Shown here one piece after another: positions 35,401-50,400 of a stretch of DNA of 64,000 bases; positions within the stretch are counted from its first letter, which is position 1, and each line of letters begins with the position of its first letter. The notes under the pieces are model-generated. The model saw only the letters and a program-made list of their open reading frames with translations, was not told the DNA's origin and ran no database searches. The DNA is from Mastigias papua (lineage: Eukaryota; Cnidaria; Scyphozoa; Rhizostomeae; Mastigiidae). Location of the stretch: assembly GCA_964019165.1 (NCBI GenBank), contig OZ025268.1, forward strand, positions 6,975,517 to 7,039,516. Direction: 5' to 3'. Made by a program: the position numbers and the translations under genes.

Positions 35401-38400
35401 CCAGTTGGGCAATCAGCTAATTACACATTTCAACCGGTCATTCAAAAATACTGGCCTGACAACAGAGTTACATTTGAAATAACTAGAAAATGCGGAGTTC
35501 CCTCTCCAACATCTGCTTTCTATAGACTCAGTTTTGGAGATGGAGAAGTTGCCAACTGGCAGAAATTAAAAGCAAATCTTGCGTGCAATGTAAAAATTAA
35601 GTTAAGAGGACACACATACGACCAGGCAGGTTGCTACAAGACTGTATTTGAACTCAGAAATCCTTTAGGTAGATTTACACTCAAAGGGAAAGTTAATATA
35701 CTTCAAAGGATCAATAACATAAAGATTGTTGCCCGCAGTATATCAACACCAGTGCCAGTACAAGTAGATAAGCTAGGAACCAAGATGTTCTATGTCCAGG
35801 ATGTAGACCCATTTAATGTCACTGCCATAACAACAGGTGGTAGATGCAGAAAGTTTGAATGGAAGATTTTAAGTCCACATTGGAAAAAAGAAACAACTGA
35901 AGTTAATAGCATAATTGTCAAGCATTTAGTGAAACAAACAGGCACTTATGATTTTGAAGTTAAGGTTAAAAATAGCAATAACTCAGTTACTAAACGAGTT
36001 AAAATCATCGTGTCCAAGTCGTTGTTTGGCTTGTCATTGCTGTCTAACACAACAGGAAGAGATCGGAACGCTACCTTCTATTTGTTGGTTGAAGGCTGGT
36101 CACCAGCGACAATATTCGAGTGGACATTTGGAGACGGCCAATCAGAAATAGCCAATTATTCAAGTTTACTTCCTGCGACCAGCTTACCGAAGATAACACA
36201 AGTATCAGGAGCAAGTAAAATTGATTTAAAGAAGCGTTTAGGCGTAGTAAAAGAATACACATACAGCTCGAATGGATTGTATAATGTTACCCTGACAGCT
36301 ACTGACATATTCAGAAGTTTGATTGCTAAAAGGAATGTATTCATATCGTATTCACATTGCTTAAGACCCGAAGTAAGAATTAAAAAACAGAAAGGTTCTA
36401 AAGTATTGGTGTTTAATTTGGGAGAAACATTCACTATTGTAACATATGTGTCTATTGATTGTGATGATTCAAATCAGGCTGTTTTTCGTTGGACACTGAT
36501 AAAAAGCAGTACGCTGGAAATGGATAGCGGTCGAGTTTCCGAATCTGATAAAATTGTCAGGTAATGAAATATATATGATCATTTTATTCATATGATATAT
36601 CTGTATAACATTTATGAAAGGATCGGAGTTCGATATAACAAAGGTGTAAGATCATTCTTCTAAAAATTCACTCCCTTTACATAATTATTTTTAATAAAAC
36701 ACGTACTCATTGTGGTCTATTAATGGTAATCTCACCTTGCACTTGTTTCACGGTAAGTTTTGTATTGGTATTTGCATTGAAGGTTTATAGTCTATTATTA
36801 AGATTAAGATTAGAGACGCAAGAAAGGGTGCAAAAACTAGGAAATGGATTGGAAGAAGAAATAATTTGGGTTTGTTCAATCTTATTAAAGAGTTAGCAGT
36901 AGAAGATACAATGGGTTATAAAGAAAAGGTGGGAATGCACCAAGAACAATTCATTAAGATACTTGGTCTTGTAGAACCTCTAATCTAGAAGCAAAAAACC
37001 CCAGGGGGTACTCAATACTTCTCTATACGGGGGTCCATGTCAGCAATTTGTAGCTGACCCCTGTAGTAATTACATAATGCAATTAGTTACCAGACCCCAG
37101 GATACATATCACATGTTGTAGGCCAGTTAAGAAGGATTAGCTTTGAGTATTCATACACAACATTTTGCATAGTCGCTTTTACAATCTACTATCGTCATGG
37201 CATAGTATGAGAACCCACTATCATAACAAGTGCGTAATAGATATATAACAAGCATATAACATTGGCGACGAGAATTACTATGGCTATGGCTCACAATTTC
37301 ACGTTACACATGCCGCCGTTCGATCCTGATACGGACATCGGTGCAAGCGTAGCTCCAAGGTGGAAGTTATGGGTATGTGATTTTAACACATTCTTAATTG
37401 CGAATGATATAACTGCCGCAAAACGTAAGCGTGCTATGTTGCTTTTTCTCGCTGGTCCTCGCGTTCGAGATATATTTCGTCAATTACCGGACACTGGTAG
37501 CGATGCTGATTTTGACACAGCTCTGGCCAAACTAAACGAGTATTTTGAACCCCAAACGAATAGAGTTTATGAGGTATATAAATTTCGACAAGCCAAACAA
37601 GAGCCTACCGAGAACATTGATACATTTCACACTCGCTTGCGTGGCTTAGGGGAAACCTGTGACTTTCATGACCTAGATTTTGAAATCATGTTGCAAATCG
37701 TTTTGCATGGCACGTCAAGTCGCCTTCGTAAGCTAGCATTGCGCGACAATCAAATGACATTAAAGAATTTATTACTTCTTGGGCGTCAGGAGGAAATGAG
37801 TACGTTTCAAGCAGCAGCTATTGCGGGTAAAGAGACCGAAGACATAAGTTATTTTCAGAAGAAACCAAACCCAACCCAACGCAGTGGTTCCAGAGACAGT
37901 CAGGGAAAAACCTGTCGTAACTGTGGTGGAGTATGGCCCCATCGACATTCCGACTGTCCCGCAAAGGGTAAACCATGTCGAAACTGCAAAAAGCTTAATC
38001 ACTTTGCTAAAGTATGTCGGTCAAAAGTAATCCGTTCTCAAACAGCCCCGCAGAGCGCTGCCGTACGTCCAGTTAGCACAGCAGAGAACGTCGATTCCGA
38101 CAGCGATTTTGATTACTGTTATACGGTAGAAACAAAGGGTTATACGTCAAAGCCTCATATGGACATTAGCGTTAACGGTCAAATGATTAACTTCTTGATT
38201 GATACGGGATCCTCAATCAATGTAATCAGTAATAGAATCTACATGCAGAAATTGACAAGTGTTGTATTACAAAAGACCAATATCAAAGCGATGCCGTTTA
38301 ATTCAAAGACCCCCGTGCACCTTAAAGGAAAGTTTCTTGCAACACTCGAAACCAAGCGAAAGATTAATGTTGCTACCATCTACGTGACGGCAGACGACGG

Positions 38401-41400
38401 AGGTTGCTTGCTGAGTTCAAAGACTGCACAAGAATTAGGACTTGTGAGCTTGAATTTGAACACAATTCAAGTGTCTACAATGCAGAACAGTCAATTGCCG
38501 GACCTGGATCACGTTCCCGACTTAAAAGCAAAAGAAATCATAAGACAACATCAGACAGTGTTTCATGGTATTGGCAAACTGAAAGATAAGCAAATCACTC
38601 TCAGCATAGACAAAGAAGTGAAACCAGTTGCTCAACAGACACGTAGAATTCCCTTTCATGTTCGAGCCAAGGTGGAATTGGAGTTACAGAAGCTCGAGAA
38701 ACAAGATATTATTGAGAAAGTACCTGATACGGAACATACGGACTGGGTTTCGCCAATAGTCGTGGTACCAAAAAAGGATGGTAGAATACGCATGTGTGTG
38801 GACATGAGAGCTGCAAACACTGCAATCAAACGGATACGCCATCCCATACCAACAGTAAAAGATATATCCATGGAATTGAATGGTGCAAAGTTCTTTTCGA
38901 AGTTGGATATGTCACAAGCCTACCATCAATTAGAGTTATCACCAGAGAGTCGGGGCGTGACAACATTCACTACGCATGCTGGACTGTACCGATATAAACG
39001 ACTTAATTACGGAACGAATTCAGCAGCAGAGATATTTCAACACACACTAACTGAAGTTCTCAAAGGAATTAAAGGAGTCAAAAATATGGCCGATGATATC
39101 ATAATATTTGCTGCGACAAGAGATGAACATCATAGAGCACTGAAAGCATGTTTACAAAGATTACAAGAACACAATCTTAAGTTAAATATCACGAAATGTG
39201 AATTTTTAAAGAAGAATTTAGAGTTTTTCGGATTTGTGTTTTCAGAAAAAGGAACACAACCAGATCCCAACAAAATTGCAGCTTTTGTCAACAGTGCACA
39301 GCCTCAGACAGCTAGTGAAGTAAGAAGTCTTCTAGGAATGGCAAACTATAGTGCGCAGTTCATTAAAGATTTTGCCACAATTACAGAACCTCTTCGTAAA
39401 TTGACTTGTAAGGACACGCCATTTCAGTGGACAAATGAACATCAGGCAGCTTATGAAAAGCTAAAAACAGCTTTAACAAATAGCCCTGTGATGAGTTACT
39501 TCGACATTACAAAAGAGACACAAATTCTTGTAGATGCAAGCCCCGTAGGTTTGTCAGCAATTCTTGCCCAGCGAAATCCCAAGACAAACAAGTCACAAAT
39601 CGTAGCTTATGCCAGCAGAGCATTGACTGACACAGAGAGTAGATACTCACAGACAGAAAAAGAAGCTCTTGCCATTGTCTGGGGTATCGAACATTTCCAT
39701 ATATATGTATATGGCGCTCCATTCATATTATATACGGATCATAAGCCACTAGAACTTATCTATGGCAATAAAATATCCAAACCACCAGCACGAATCGAGC
39801 GTTGGATGTTAAGGCTGCAACAATATGCCTTTACAGTGGTGTATAAAGCAGGTGCAGATAATCCCGCAGATTATCTCTCACGTCACCCTGTGAAAGTCGA
39901 ATCAAAAGAGCAGAGCAACATAGCAGAGGAATATGTAAATTTCCTTGCTAATTCTGCGGTCCCAGCCTCCTTGACAATAGACGAAATCAAAAATGCTACA
40001 AAAGAAGATCGCACTCTTAGAGCATTAAATGCAGCATTAAAAACCGGTTTCTGGAATGTTGATCGTTTAAAGCCTTACAAGCAGATCAAAGATGAAATTA
40101 CATTTGATCATGTAAACCATGTATTTCTTCGTGGAACACGGTTGATTCTTCCAGACTCCTTGCAAGACCAGGTTATCAAACTGGCACACCAAGGACACCA
40201 AGGACTTTCCAAGACAACAGCACTCATAAGAGAACATGTGTGGTTTCCACACCTTGGTAAGAAAGTCAAATCAGAAATTGAGGGTTGTTTAGCCTGTCAA
40301 TCATTAGCGCAGCCCAACCCACCAGAACCGTTGTTGTCACCACCCATGTCAAGCAATCCATGGGAACATGTAAAAGTTGACTTCTGTGGCCCTTTTCCTT
40401 CTGGTCACCACATTCTAGTCGTTATAGATTGCTACTCCAGATTTCCAGAAATAGAAGTTCTTAAATCTACATCTGCAGTAAAAGTGATTCCTAAACTCGA
40501 CACTATATTCGCTCGTCATGGAGTACCAGTCAAATTAACATCTGATAACGGTTCACCGTTTCAAGGCGACGAATTTAAAAGATACATGCAACAACTTGGG
40601 ATCGAGCATCTTCATTCTACTCCATTATGGCCCCAAGGCAACTCCGAAGTAGAAGCTTTCAATAAGCCCCTTTCTAAAGCAATCAAAGCAGCACACGTTG
40701 AAAATCGACCATGGCAACAGGAGTTATCTAAATTCCTATTGAACTATAGATCTACGCCTCACTCTACAACTAACATACCACCATCACAACTTCTTTACAA
40801 TCGTCAAATGCGTGGTATTTTACCAACACTGCCAAGCAAGTGTAAAGTTGTTAACAGACATCAAGAGGCAAAAGAGAATCAAGAGTTGAGGAAAGAAAAA
40901 GGAAGAGTTTATGCTAATCAGCGTCGTGGTGCAAAAGAGTCATTAATAAAAGTTGGAGACAGAGTCTTAATTAAGCAGAAAAAGAGAAATAAATTAAGCA
41001 CCAATTTTAATACAACTCCTTATATCATTACATCTGCTAGAGGAACAAGACTTACTGCTGAGTATAATGGACACAAAATAACACGGAATGCGTCTTTCTT
41101 TAAAAAGTTTAATGGACATATTGCTGATGATGATTCGAATTTTGATGACCAAACAATTGAACATGGTAATCATAAAGATAATGAAGGAACACCCGAAAAA
41201 CAATTGCCAAGAAGATCAACAAGAAACAGATATCAAACTGAACGTTATGGAGAACCAATAGACTCCAATTTGATTACTTAATTTGCTACATTTGCTACTA
41301 TATTACTCTATTAACATTTATTGATAGTTTTATTTCAAAAAGGGGAAGTGATGTAGTAATTACATAATGCAATTAGTTACCAGACCCCAGGATACATATC

Positions 41401-44400
41401 ACATGTTGTAGGCCAGTTAAGAAGGATTAGCTTTGAGTATTCATACACAACATTTTGCATAGTCGCTTTTACAATCTACTATCGTCATGGCATAGTATGA
41501 GAACCCACTATCATAACAAGTGCGTAATAGATATATAACAAGCATATAACAACCCCCAAATATTAAGTCACAGTGTAGAGGAGCCCCAGATATTGAGTCT
41601 CAAAATTTTGAGACCCTAAATATTGTAATATATTTTGGACTACTACTTACATAAAGTTTCATTAAATATCACAACTTCACATCATTAATCTCATATCAAA
41701 CTTATCAATAATCTGTATTTCTCTTATAACTTTGTTGTCAATTCTAAGACCCCAAATATTGAATATTTCTTATGCTGTAATTCTATACCCCAAATATTGA
41801 CATTTTTAAAGCTGCTCTTCACAGACCCCAAATATGATTGTTTTTGCAAAATCCCAGACCCAAATCGTCAATAAGTTGTATGCCTTCAAAATTCCAATAT
41901 TCAAGCAAGATAACTATCTCTTTTACTTAATTTGCAGAATAGACTTCTTATTGCTAAACTATATATTCAAGTGAGCATAGCTGCCAAATCTTTGTGAACT
42001 CTGAAAAAGTCTATTTTCTCCTAACCGAATTGACCAATCATCATGCAAAATGGGCCTTATCTTAACATGTGTCGTCAAAATCCTGCATGATGATTGATCA
42101 ATTAGGTTGGGAGAAAATAGACCTGACAGAGCTCTCAAACATTTGGCGACTATGCTATTCAAGTGTTATGTTTGTGTAGTGCCTGTCCTTCTTCTGTGTA
42201 GCACTGTAGTGTTACGTAAACTCAAACGCTCATGCTAAGAAAGTTTTAAGAAGGTTTTAATCCTTCTTATAAAATTATACATTACGTTTATCAAGTACAA
42301 CTGCGAGACTGAACTTGTCTGTATGATTTTTGTAGCTTTCCAGCACATATCATCACAAATCAAAGAGAAATTACTATACGAAAGAGAAGTATACCACCTG
42401 GTGTATATATACTACGATTAACAGTGTACTTGGAAAATCTTGGTTATTCTGATTCAGATGAAAAATATTTGAAACTGAATGAGGAGCCTATACATGTACG
42501 AATAGAGGGTGGTTCATTCATGCTGTTATCGTGGGAAAGTGAAATAGTACTGAATGGTTCTGGAAGCTATGATCCTAATGTGATTAATGGAAATGTGAAT
42601 GATTTAGATTTCAAATGGTATTGCAAAGTAAAACCGGGTGCATTACCATTTAAAATAGGAAGTGGAGGGTGTTTTGGATATGGTGACAATATCATAGAAG
42701 CAAACACTCCTATATGGAGGGTACAACCACAAGCTTTCGTTCGTAATGCTGTTTATATAATAACTCTAAATGCTGAGAACAAAAAAGTTAGAAGAAGGAG
42801 AGCTTCATACCGGCAAATTATTGAAGTTAGGGCTGGAGCTGTTATGAATACGCCTATCAGGTATGTGACATGTCAATGTAAGATTGTTCTAATGTCCAGA
42901 AAATTTGATTTCCTTTGATTTGGTTTGAGTTCTGGCAGACTTCTGTCTACTATTGAAGTTAAGTTGTTTCTTGGACAACCCAGCGGTTTCTGAATTTTAT
43001 CCCGCTATGACTGCACCAGTCGTTACATATTGTGGAACTTTTTTAAAGTGAAACTAGCGGCTCGTCTGTCTAGAAAGTAAGTAGTGTCCTGTCACCTGAC
43101 AGATCAAATTTAAAACTAGCATGTGTCCCGGTGCACAACATCTTACATAACGATATAGTTGATGCTTTGTAATGTAACTATAAAAAGTACACACAGCAAG
43201 ACCACTAGAAGCAACAACTGCTCGGTAATTTTGCCAAAAATCAACACTCGAAATGCGCAACAAGGGTTGTTTTACATGGGGGGCTAAGTTACATTACCAC
43301 TGACCTATAAATGTACACACTTTTCCAAGAATACTTAATTTTTCGCTGAGCCGTAATCTAATTTTATTGATTTTGAGCCAAGGACTATTCTTAAATTGTT
43401 CCTGAATTTCAGGGATTTTTAGTATTAGTATTCGTATAGACCATAATCTTAAAAAGTGAGTAAAAGGCACCCCGCAAAGAGAACATGTTTAGTCGCATCA
43501 TAGCATAGTCACTCCCAGACCAAATAAATGAAGCTCACACTTGCTCTCTTTTCTGAAGAATTCTCAGATACACGTTTTTCTTTTATAAGAGCATCAACTT
43601 TTGATGAAGCCTAGTTATGCAATTAACTTTTTTGGTTTGAAAGCTTAAAATGTTCTTAACATGTTCTTAATTTCCTTGTTTTTAAAATTTGCACTACTTT
43701 CTCAAAAAGAGCGATAATTGCTCTGAAAAGGAGCCGCGGGTGAAACTTTAGCACATATGTCTGTGAATTCACCTTGAGTCTTATGAAATTTTTGGCAAGA
43801 GGCTCTTTACTGTAAATATTTGTAGCGTTTTCTTAGTCTTTTGTTTGCATTTTACTCTTTTTATCTTATGTTCTTTGAAAGAAAGTTATGAAGCTTTGTC
43901 ATGTTCTTAACATGTTCTTAACTTCTTGGCATTTGAAGCCTTATGTTCTTATAAAACAACGTGTAATCAATATATCTAGCCTTTGATGAAGCTTGAAATT
44001 TGCACTATTTTTCGATCATCCTTAAATCTTAGGGATTTGGAGCCTTGATATTCGCATAGGCTCTATTATAAATTAAAAAACGTGTATAAGAACTGCCGAA
44101 TTGGAGAGGATTTTAAGGAAAAGCTGTACATGCTTTGCATAATGAAATAGATTTGAAAAACTAGTCTTCTTAAGTTCATCATGGACTATTACAGCGGTAG
44201 ATTTAATCATAGTTATAAAATTGTGAATTTTGATCTTTATTTCTATTCTTTTCCTTTACGCAGGGGAAGTGGTAGAACCAAGAGTATTATTGTTGAAGCT
44301 TTCAATTCTGTTAAAATATTAGTCCTATTAGTATTATAATTACTAGACTATTTGATCATAGCTTTGCTAACGTAATTTAACTGTTATTGCTGTTCTTGCT

Positions 44401-47400
44401 CTATATGAAGTTTATGTTTTTTCTAGAGGATTTGCTTGTTATTAGTATTTTTCTATTTATATATTTATTTCCATTATTTACGTTGCAGACTTGCCAATTA
44501 TGCACTGCCTTAATATAGCGAGGTGTACGATTGCATACTTAGAATACATATTATTATCATGAGGCTTCTAAAGCAATTATTATTATTATTATTCCTATCA
44601 TTAGAGAGATTTGTATTTGTGTGTTTAGTTAATATATGTCAAAGTTTAAAATTATTATTGACACTTTGGTTTTTGATTGCCATTTGGAAATGCAAGAGAG
44701 CAAATTTTTATGAGACTATTAAGAAGTAGGGTATAGATTTTCATCATGAGCCAAGAAGTGCATATCAACTGACCGCATAAAATAGGTTTAGATATTTTAG
44801 TTGTGATATAAATGTATTTAATTACATATTATGATTTGAATTGCGCAGCAGGTAACATATAGTTTTTGACTTTGATCGCATTGCTTTGAAGCTAAGGTTT
44901 CTTCAATTCAGTTAAAAATCTTGTTTGATTATGGCCAAAGCCGAGGAACTGAAAAAGCTAGTGTTAGTGAATAGACAAAATAAATTAAATCCTTTTTCAG
45001 GTGCATTGCAAATTGCGGTATCAAACTGGATCCTCAGACGCGTCTGTCGCTAATAGGAAATTGCTCAAACTGTGGAAAGTTTGCTAACTACAGCTGGTCA
45101 CTCCATACTGCGGATTCAAAGATAGTACCGTTGAAATGGTTAGAAGATACACGAACCCCAAAGTATTCTATGTCGTTTGTTCTAATACCAACCAAGTTAT
45201 CCAGATCAGTAGAATACTTTGCAAGGTATACGGTTGTTACGCCTACAGGTAGGATGCACAATATTTAATGAATGAAATAAACAATGGCATAAATACACTA
45301 AAGTAGGCTGCTCGATATTAGAGAGCAGTTGGTAACCTCCTAGATGTATGCTAGGAAGCCGAATGAATAAGAAATATGTTTTAATATTACATAACTTCAT
45401 GCTAAATTATGATATTCTATTTATATTTATTAACTATTTCTACTAATTCATGCGTAGATTCATCGAGCCAAAGGACATTCAAGAACTTTCATAAAACATT
45501 ACATAAGATATTCAAACTCGTACATACTGCCCACTAAAGCTACCGACTACCCACTATTACGTTATTAGAGCCCAGATCCCTACAAGTACCACATTTAAAA
45601 CATGCTGTTTAATAGAAAATTGTTGATCGAGTTGGAAACAATAATCTTGCTGTTGCAATTCAGCAAGTGTTACAACATGCCAATGTGTCTACAACACATG
45701 TCCATTGTACGACAGACTTATCAAGTTTTTGCTATTTTTGGTATTCTACATGATAATGTCAGTCTTTTGTGGTTAGAATGTTTTTCATTGGTAATACGTG
45801 GGAACTCAACTTTGACTACAAGATTTTTTTCTAAGGGATCGCTTTAAAAGGGATTTACATGAAGAAGTTCAAAAATCTAAAGCAGCTATACTAGTAAAGA
45901 TAAAGTCCCTATGGAATTTTCAGTTTCAAATATGTTTACCATTGCAAGCAATCAAGAATATTAGGAAGCTACATTCGCATAAAGCGTGTGTAATCCTTGT
46001 ATCGATTTGTTCATAGATGGGAATGATCTGGCATAAAATCGTATTGTGCAATATTGACTTATCTGCATAGATGATGGCTTTCTTAAGGCATGAGTTTGCC
46101 AGTAGTCGAAGAACTAATGAGAGGAGAGTCCTTCCTATTAGAAAGTGTTTTGTTCAACAGAAGTGCCGTAAATTTGCCTAGCAGAATATTTCAGAGTAAT
46201 AAGGAATTTAGAATGTGCTTTTGAGATTCCTTTTAAAAGAAAATGTAGGAGGTGAGCTTCTTGGCAGGAAGACATCACCACGAAAGGAATGCCTTGTATA
46301 AAATCTATGAATGTTCGCTTCCCTGTTTTATGGAGTGCCTGTTGATATTACAGTATTCTCAAGAGTGCTGCAATCCTTGCCAATCCTCACCCTCTCCCAA
46401 TATAGTGTTGCATAAATGTGGTGTAACCATGATATGTCCCATCCACAAACCCAACCAAATATTTACTGGAGGGAGAGCTTCATGGCAGAAGTATGTGGGT
46501 TTCCAAACCTTTTTGGCAAAGATTGTACCTCTAACAAATATCAAATAATACTCATTAGTGCTAGCCTTAGCTACCAAGCTAACCTACTCCTACTCCACAG
46601 AAAGAGACATAATTATATTTTGAAAACTCTAGGTGAAACTGGATATCGTCAATATGGGTTTTCACTAAGTAGACCACCTTACGGAGGATATTGCGCGTCA
46701 AATCCAAAATCTGGAAGTGCCATAGTAACATATTTCTCCATCTCATGCTATGACTGGAAAGGAGAGAGCACTACATTGAAATATTCAGTGTCTCTTATCA
46801 ATCGAGCTGTACGGGCAGGTGAACTGAAGGATGATTCAGATTCGTCCATTTTATCATATGGTCATGTTCCCACTGTAAGCACAACTTTACCGGAAGGAAC
46901 AAAGGAAAGAAACTATAAGCAAGAACTGGCAATCAGAATCATCGATTCTTATGGATCTAGTACAACAGTCAGAATACAAGTAAAGGTAGCATTTCCCCTA
47001 TAATAGAGTTTGAAATAAAGTATAGTTGATTTAGTGTGTGTTTGTTTCCTAAAAGAATCTCATATGCTTTCCAGAGTAGAGTGTGAATGAAAACAATTTA
47101 ACTGCAATATTATGTAAGTGTACCTTAGATGCGTTTCTTAGGCCAGTGAATAGGGTTGAGTGATTGGTATTTCTTTTGAACGTTTAAAGAGTTGGTTAAA
47201 TGGAAGAAATTGTCTCGCTTTGCCGAGACGGGACATTTTGCCAGGGGCTCACCTCTATAGTCATTTCTATGTGTTTTCCATATTTTGGTTTTATGGTAAA
47301 TATTTTCCGCTTGCATGTAAACGGGATCCCGGATAGGCGGGATGTTTTTCGCCATACAACCACACAGTCGGGACAATTTTCACTCCCAACCTAATACGCA

Positions 47401-50400
47401 TGCGCAATGCTAACACTCATTAGCCAAATTCTGAAATTCTATACGTCCCAGTCGAAAGTCTTCGTCTGAAAACATTCCATTCATCAAGTTTTTCCAAAAC
47501 CTGTCAGAACTACGAGCTTTCACCCAGATCGATCTGGGCAATTTCACTTCTCTACAATTGAAAAGGGCAATAAGTTGCTTGCTTGATAGAAGCACCTCTT
47601 GCTTCAGAATGTTTTGTAGATAAACAAAGTAATTTTCCATCACTGTTTTGTACGCAGATAAAGCTTGGGTGGCCGTTACCAAAATAGCTGATCCTCTTTT
47701 TGAATCGGCCGCCATCTTTGATTTCAAACTCTTTAGCTTCTCCAGCGTTAAGTGAAAAACATCCCTTCCCGCGTAAGTTGTTGTAGATACGTTGTTTCTT
47801 GTAACATCAGGATAAACACTACCCTCGTAATTTTTGGTCTCGTTCAGACGGGACAAATTCTGCTATATAACCAGCCCCCAAGGCTACATAAAACCTTAGC
47901 CATCCGCTAAGAACAGTAACAATAACTGTAGAACATTAACTTCTGGTTGCCCGATAACTGAGTGGCCAAACATTACGAACAATGCAAATCACACTTGCCA
48001 TGAAAAAGCGCCATTGCAGGAGCAAGAAAATTTGACTATAATATTACAGCATATTGTACTGGCAAGGTTTCCAACATACGCATAAACACGAAATCTATCA
48101 TCGAACAAGCATGAAAGTTCATCATTGTTCGTTGAAATGTTCATCACGTTTGATTGTAGCTTTAATAACAATAAGCGCGAGTTTACAAGTATTTATATCA
48201 GGTCAATAAAAGAGCCCTCCACCGAGTACCTAAAAGCAAACTCTATCCTTATCAAAAGTCACAAGCATTAAAGTAACGGTTGCGTTTGCCAATCTGACAA
48301 GAATGGTTTGCTCTCATAGTAACTAGAAGTAGACACTGTCTTCAACAAACATATTGAAGTACATTCTGATGTGCTCCTGACATCCAGCTAGGTGGAAAAT
48401 ATCCTGGTGGTAGGATCAATATCTCTTGCAAAAACTATTGCAAAAAGACCTTTCAAAAGACACAAATATTATGATTTACCTTACATGCTGACTAACAACT
48501 ACCAAGTATTATTTGGATATATAATTCTTCTTTATTGATGGTATAACTATCAAATTTTGGTCCAGGTGTTGCCATTTAACATAAAATCGTCAAAAGGCGC
48601 CGAGGATGTGCTAGGAAAGTATCTGTATGGAAGGAACAGTACCCTATCAAAAATTGTTGGATCGGGTGATTTTCAAGCATTGGGAAGGCTAGCCAATGCA
48701 TTTGGTAAAACATTAGATACTGTCAAGCAGATTACAAGTGCTAGCTTAGCTCAAACTGTGAAACAAACGAAGGAACAAAAAAGAACGAAGGTAATGCTTC
48801 AAATTAAGTCGCATATCTGCATTTGTACTTTTTTCTTGCTATTTACAGTCTCCTACTGCTCTCCAACATGTGCATAAGAGTAAAGAGAAAGCTTATAGCT
48901 TAAAAATAGAATAAAGATGAAATTTTAGGTTTCTTGACAATTATATTTCGTGTTGTAAGTATTCAGTTTTAACTAAATGTTTCATTTGAATTCGTGTAAA
49001 GTATTATGTATTGAACATGCAAAGAGCCACACTGGCGATACGTCTCTTGATTCCATTATTATTGTTTGTATTATTATATTGTTATTATCTATCATTCTTC
49101 CATTTCTATGTCCTTTCTTTAGTTTCAACATTTGAAGCTCCTTTTGCATGTTTGATCTTGCTTCGCTGTTGATTCCCCAACTTGACGCCTTGAACTTTTA
49201 AAATTGATAAATTTTCCTCATTTTGAAGTTACGTGTATAATAATTAAATTTCTAGCACAATTGATAACTATATTAAAATATAGCAATGTAGGGATTATTC
49301 GGTAATTTTGCCCGTTGCAGATGAGGCAGACACTCATAGATTCGTTAACGAAAGTGAGCATAACGACCCTTGAAAATTTCTCATTAGTCAGCAACGGATT
49401 GAAAAGTGTATCAGTCACTGAAAGTGAAGTGAATAAACACTCTCAGGTTAGTAGCTTTTATCCTTTTGTGAGTAAATTTAATCCTACCAGTATTTGTCTC
49501 CGGTATCAAGTGCCTATTCAGAGATTCCAGTAGACAGTGAGATGCCATAGGGACTGAACCAGACAATAAGCCACTCTTGCAAAGTACTGGTACATTACGG
49601 CAAGGGTAACACAGCTGGAGGACAGTGCTGGAGGATCACGGATGCGTCACTTCAGTTCATGCCTAGGTCGAACTTTTGATCAAATTGATTGTAACTTCTG
49701 TCTCCTTAGACATTCCAAATATTTCTACTGTGGTTTTCTCCTTGAGATTTTAGTAGCCCTCAAAGTTTTGCTGAAAAGAGACTTAAGATCGTTCTCTAAG
49801 GGATCGGTCATCAATTCTTCCGGGGGAAGGGGTGGAAGACATCTGGGAGGGGGTACCAAAATTCTGCACACTCAGAGGGAGGGGAGATGAAAAATAAAGA
49901 GCATTTCAAGAGAAGGACTATGGAGTTTCTTCTGAAGTCCTGGAGTGGGGATCAAAATATTTGCATAAATCTGAGAGGGGGGACGAAAATTCTGTCAAAT
50001 ATATGAGAATGTCTTCCACCCCCTCCCCACAAGTAATTAATGACCCGTCCCTAACTATAAATTTGGGTATTTCTTTTTCAATTTTAGGCGCACACGAGAG
50101 AAATTTGCTTAAAGGAAAGTGCCACGAATAGCACTTTCCTTTCCTTTCGCGCGTGTAGTTTATTATTCATAACCATAAGTGATTTTTCCAACGTGTTTGA
50201 TATTTTTGTCGCTCACGGCACTTTCCTTTCTGTGCACGGTATTGGGCGTACTTTTCATCACGATTTTTACAATGACATGCTTGCGCTTCTACATTTGCGC
50301 ACCAAAAGCTCACGTACTTCCGGTGCGCAAGTTACTTCTAAAGCCTAGCGCACACAGCAGGAAAATAATTCTCCGCACACAGCAAGATTTTTGCTGCAAA

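Larger units (their letters stand above)
37062..41551 (+). mobile_element. Full-length Ty3/gypsy retrotransposon, intact and recent
   Basis: 4,490 bp with 200-bp LTRs (37062-37261, 41352-41551) identical by eye, TGT...ACA ends, and a perfect 5-bp target duplication ACCCC (37057-37061, 41552-41556). A primer-binding site (TGGCGACGAGAATTAC) lies one base after the left LTR and a purine tract (AAAAAGGGGAAGTGA) just before the right one. One uninterrupted gag-pol ORF lies between. Identical LTRs plus an open ORF point to a very recent, possibly still mobile copy. Confidence 0.96.
36561..42335 (+). other. Copy B intron 2
   Basis: Holds the Ty3/gypsy element (37062-41551) inserted into an older repeat with CCCCAAATATTGA-type words (about 36998-37061 and 41557-41880), and a hairpin MITE (42009-42122). 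Other sequence is AT-rich. Confidence 0.75.
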
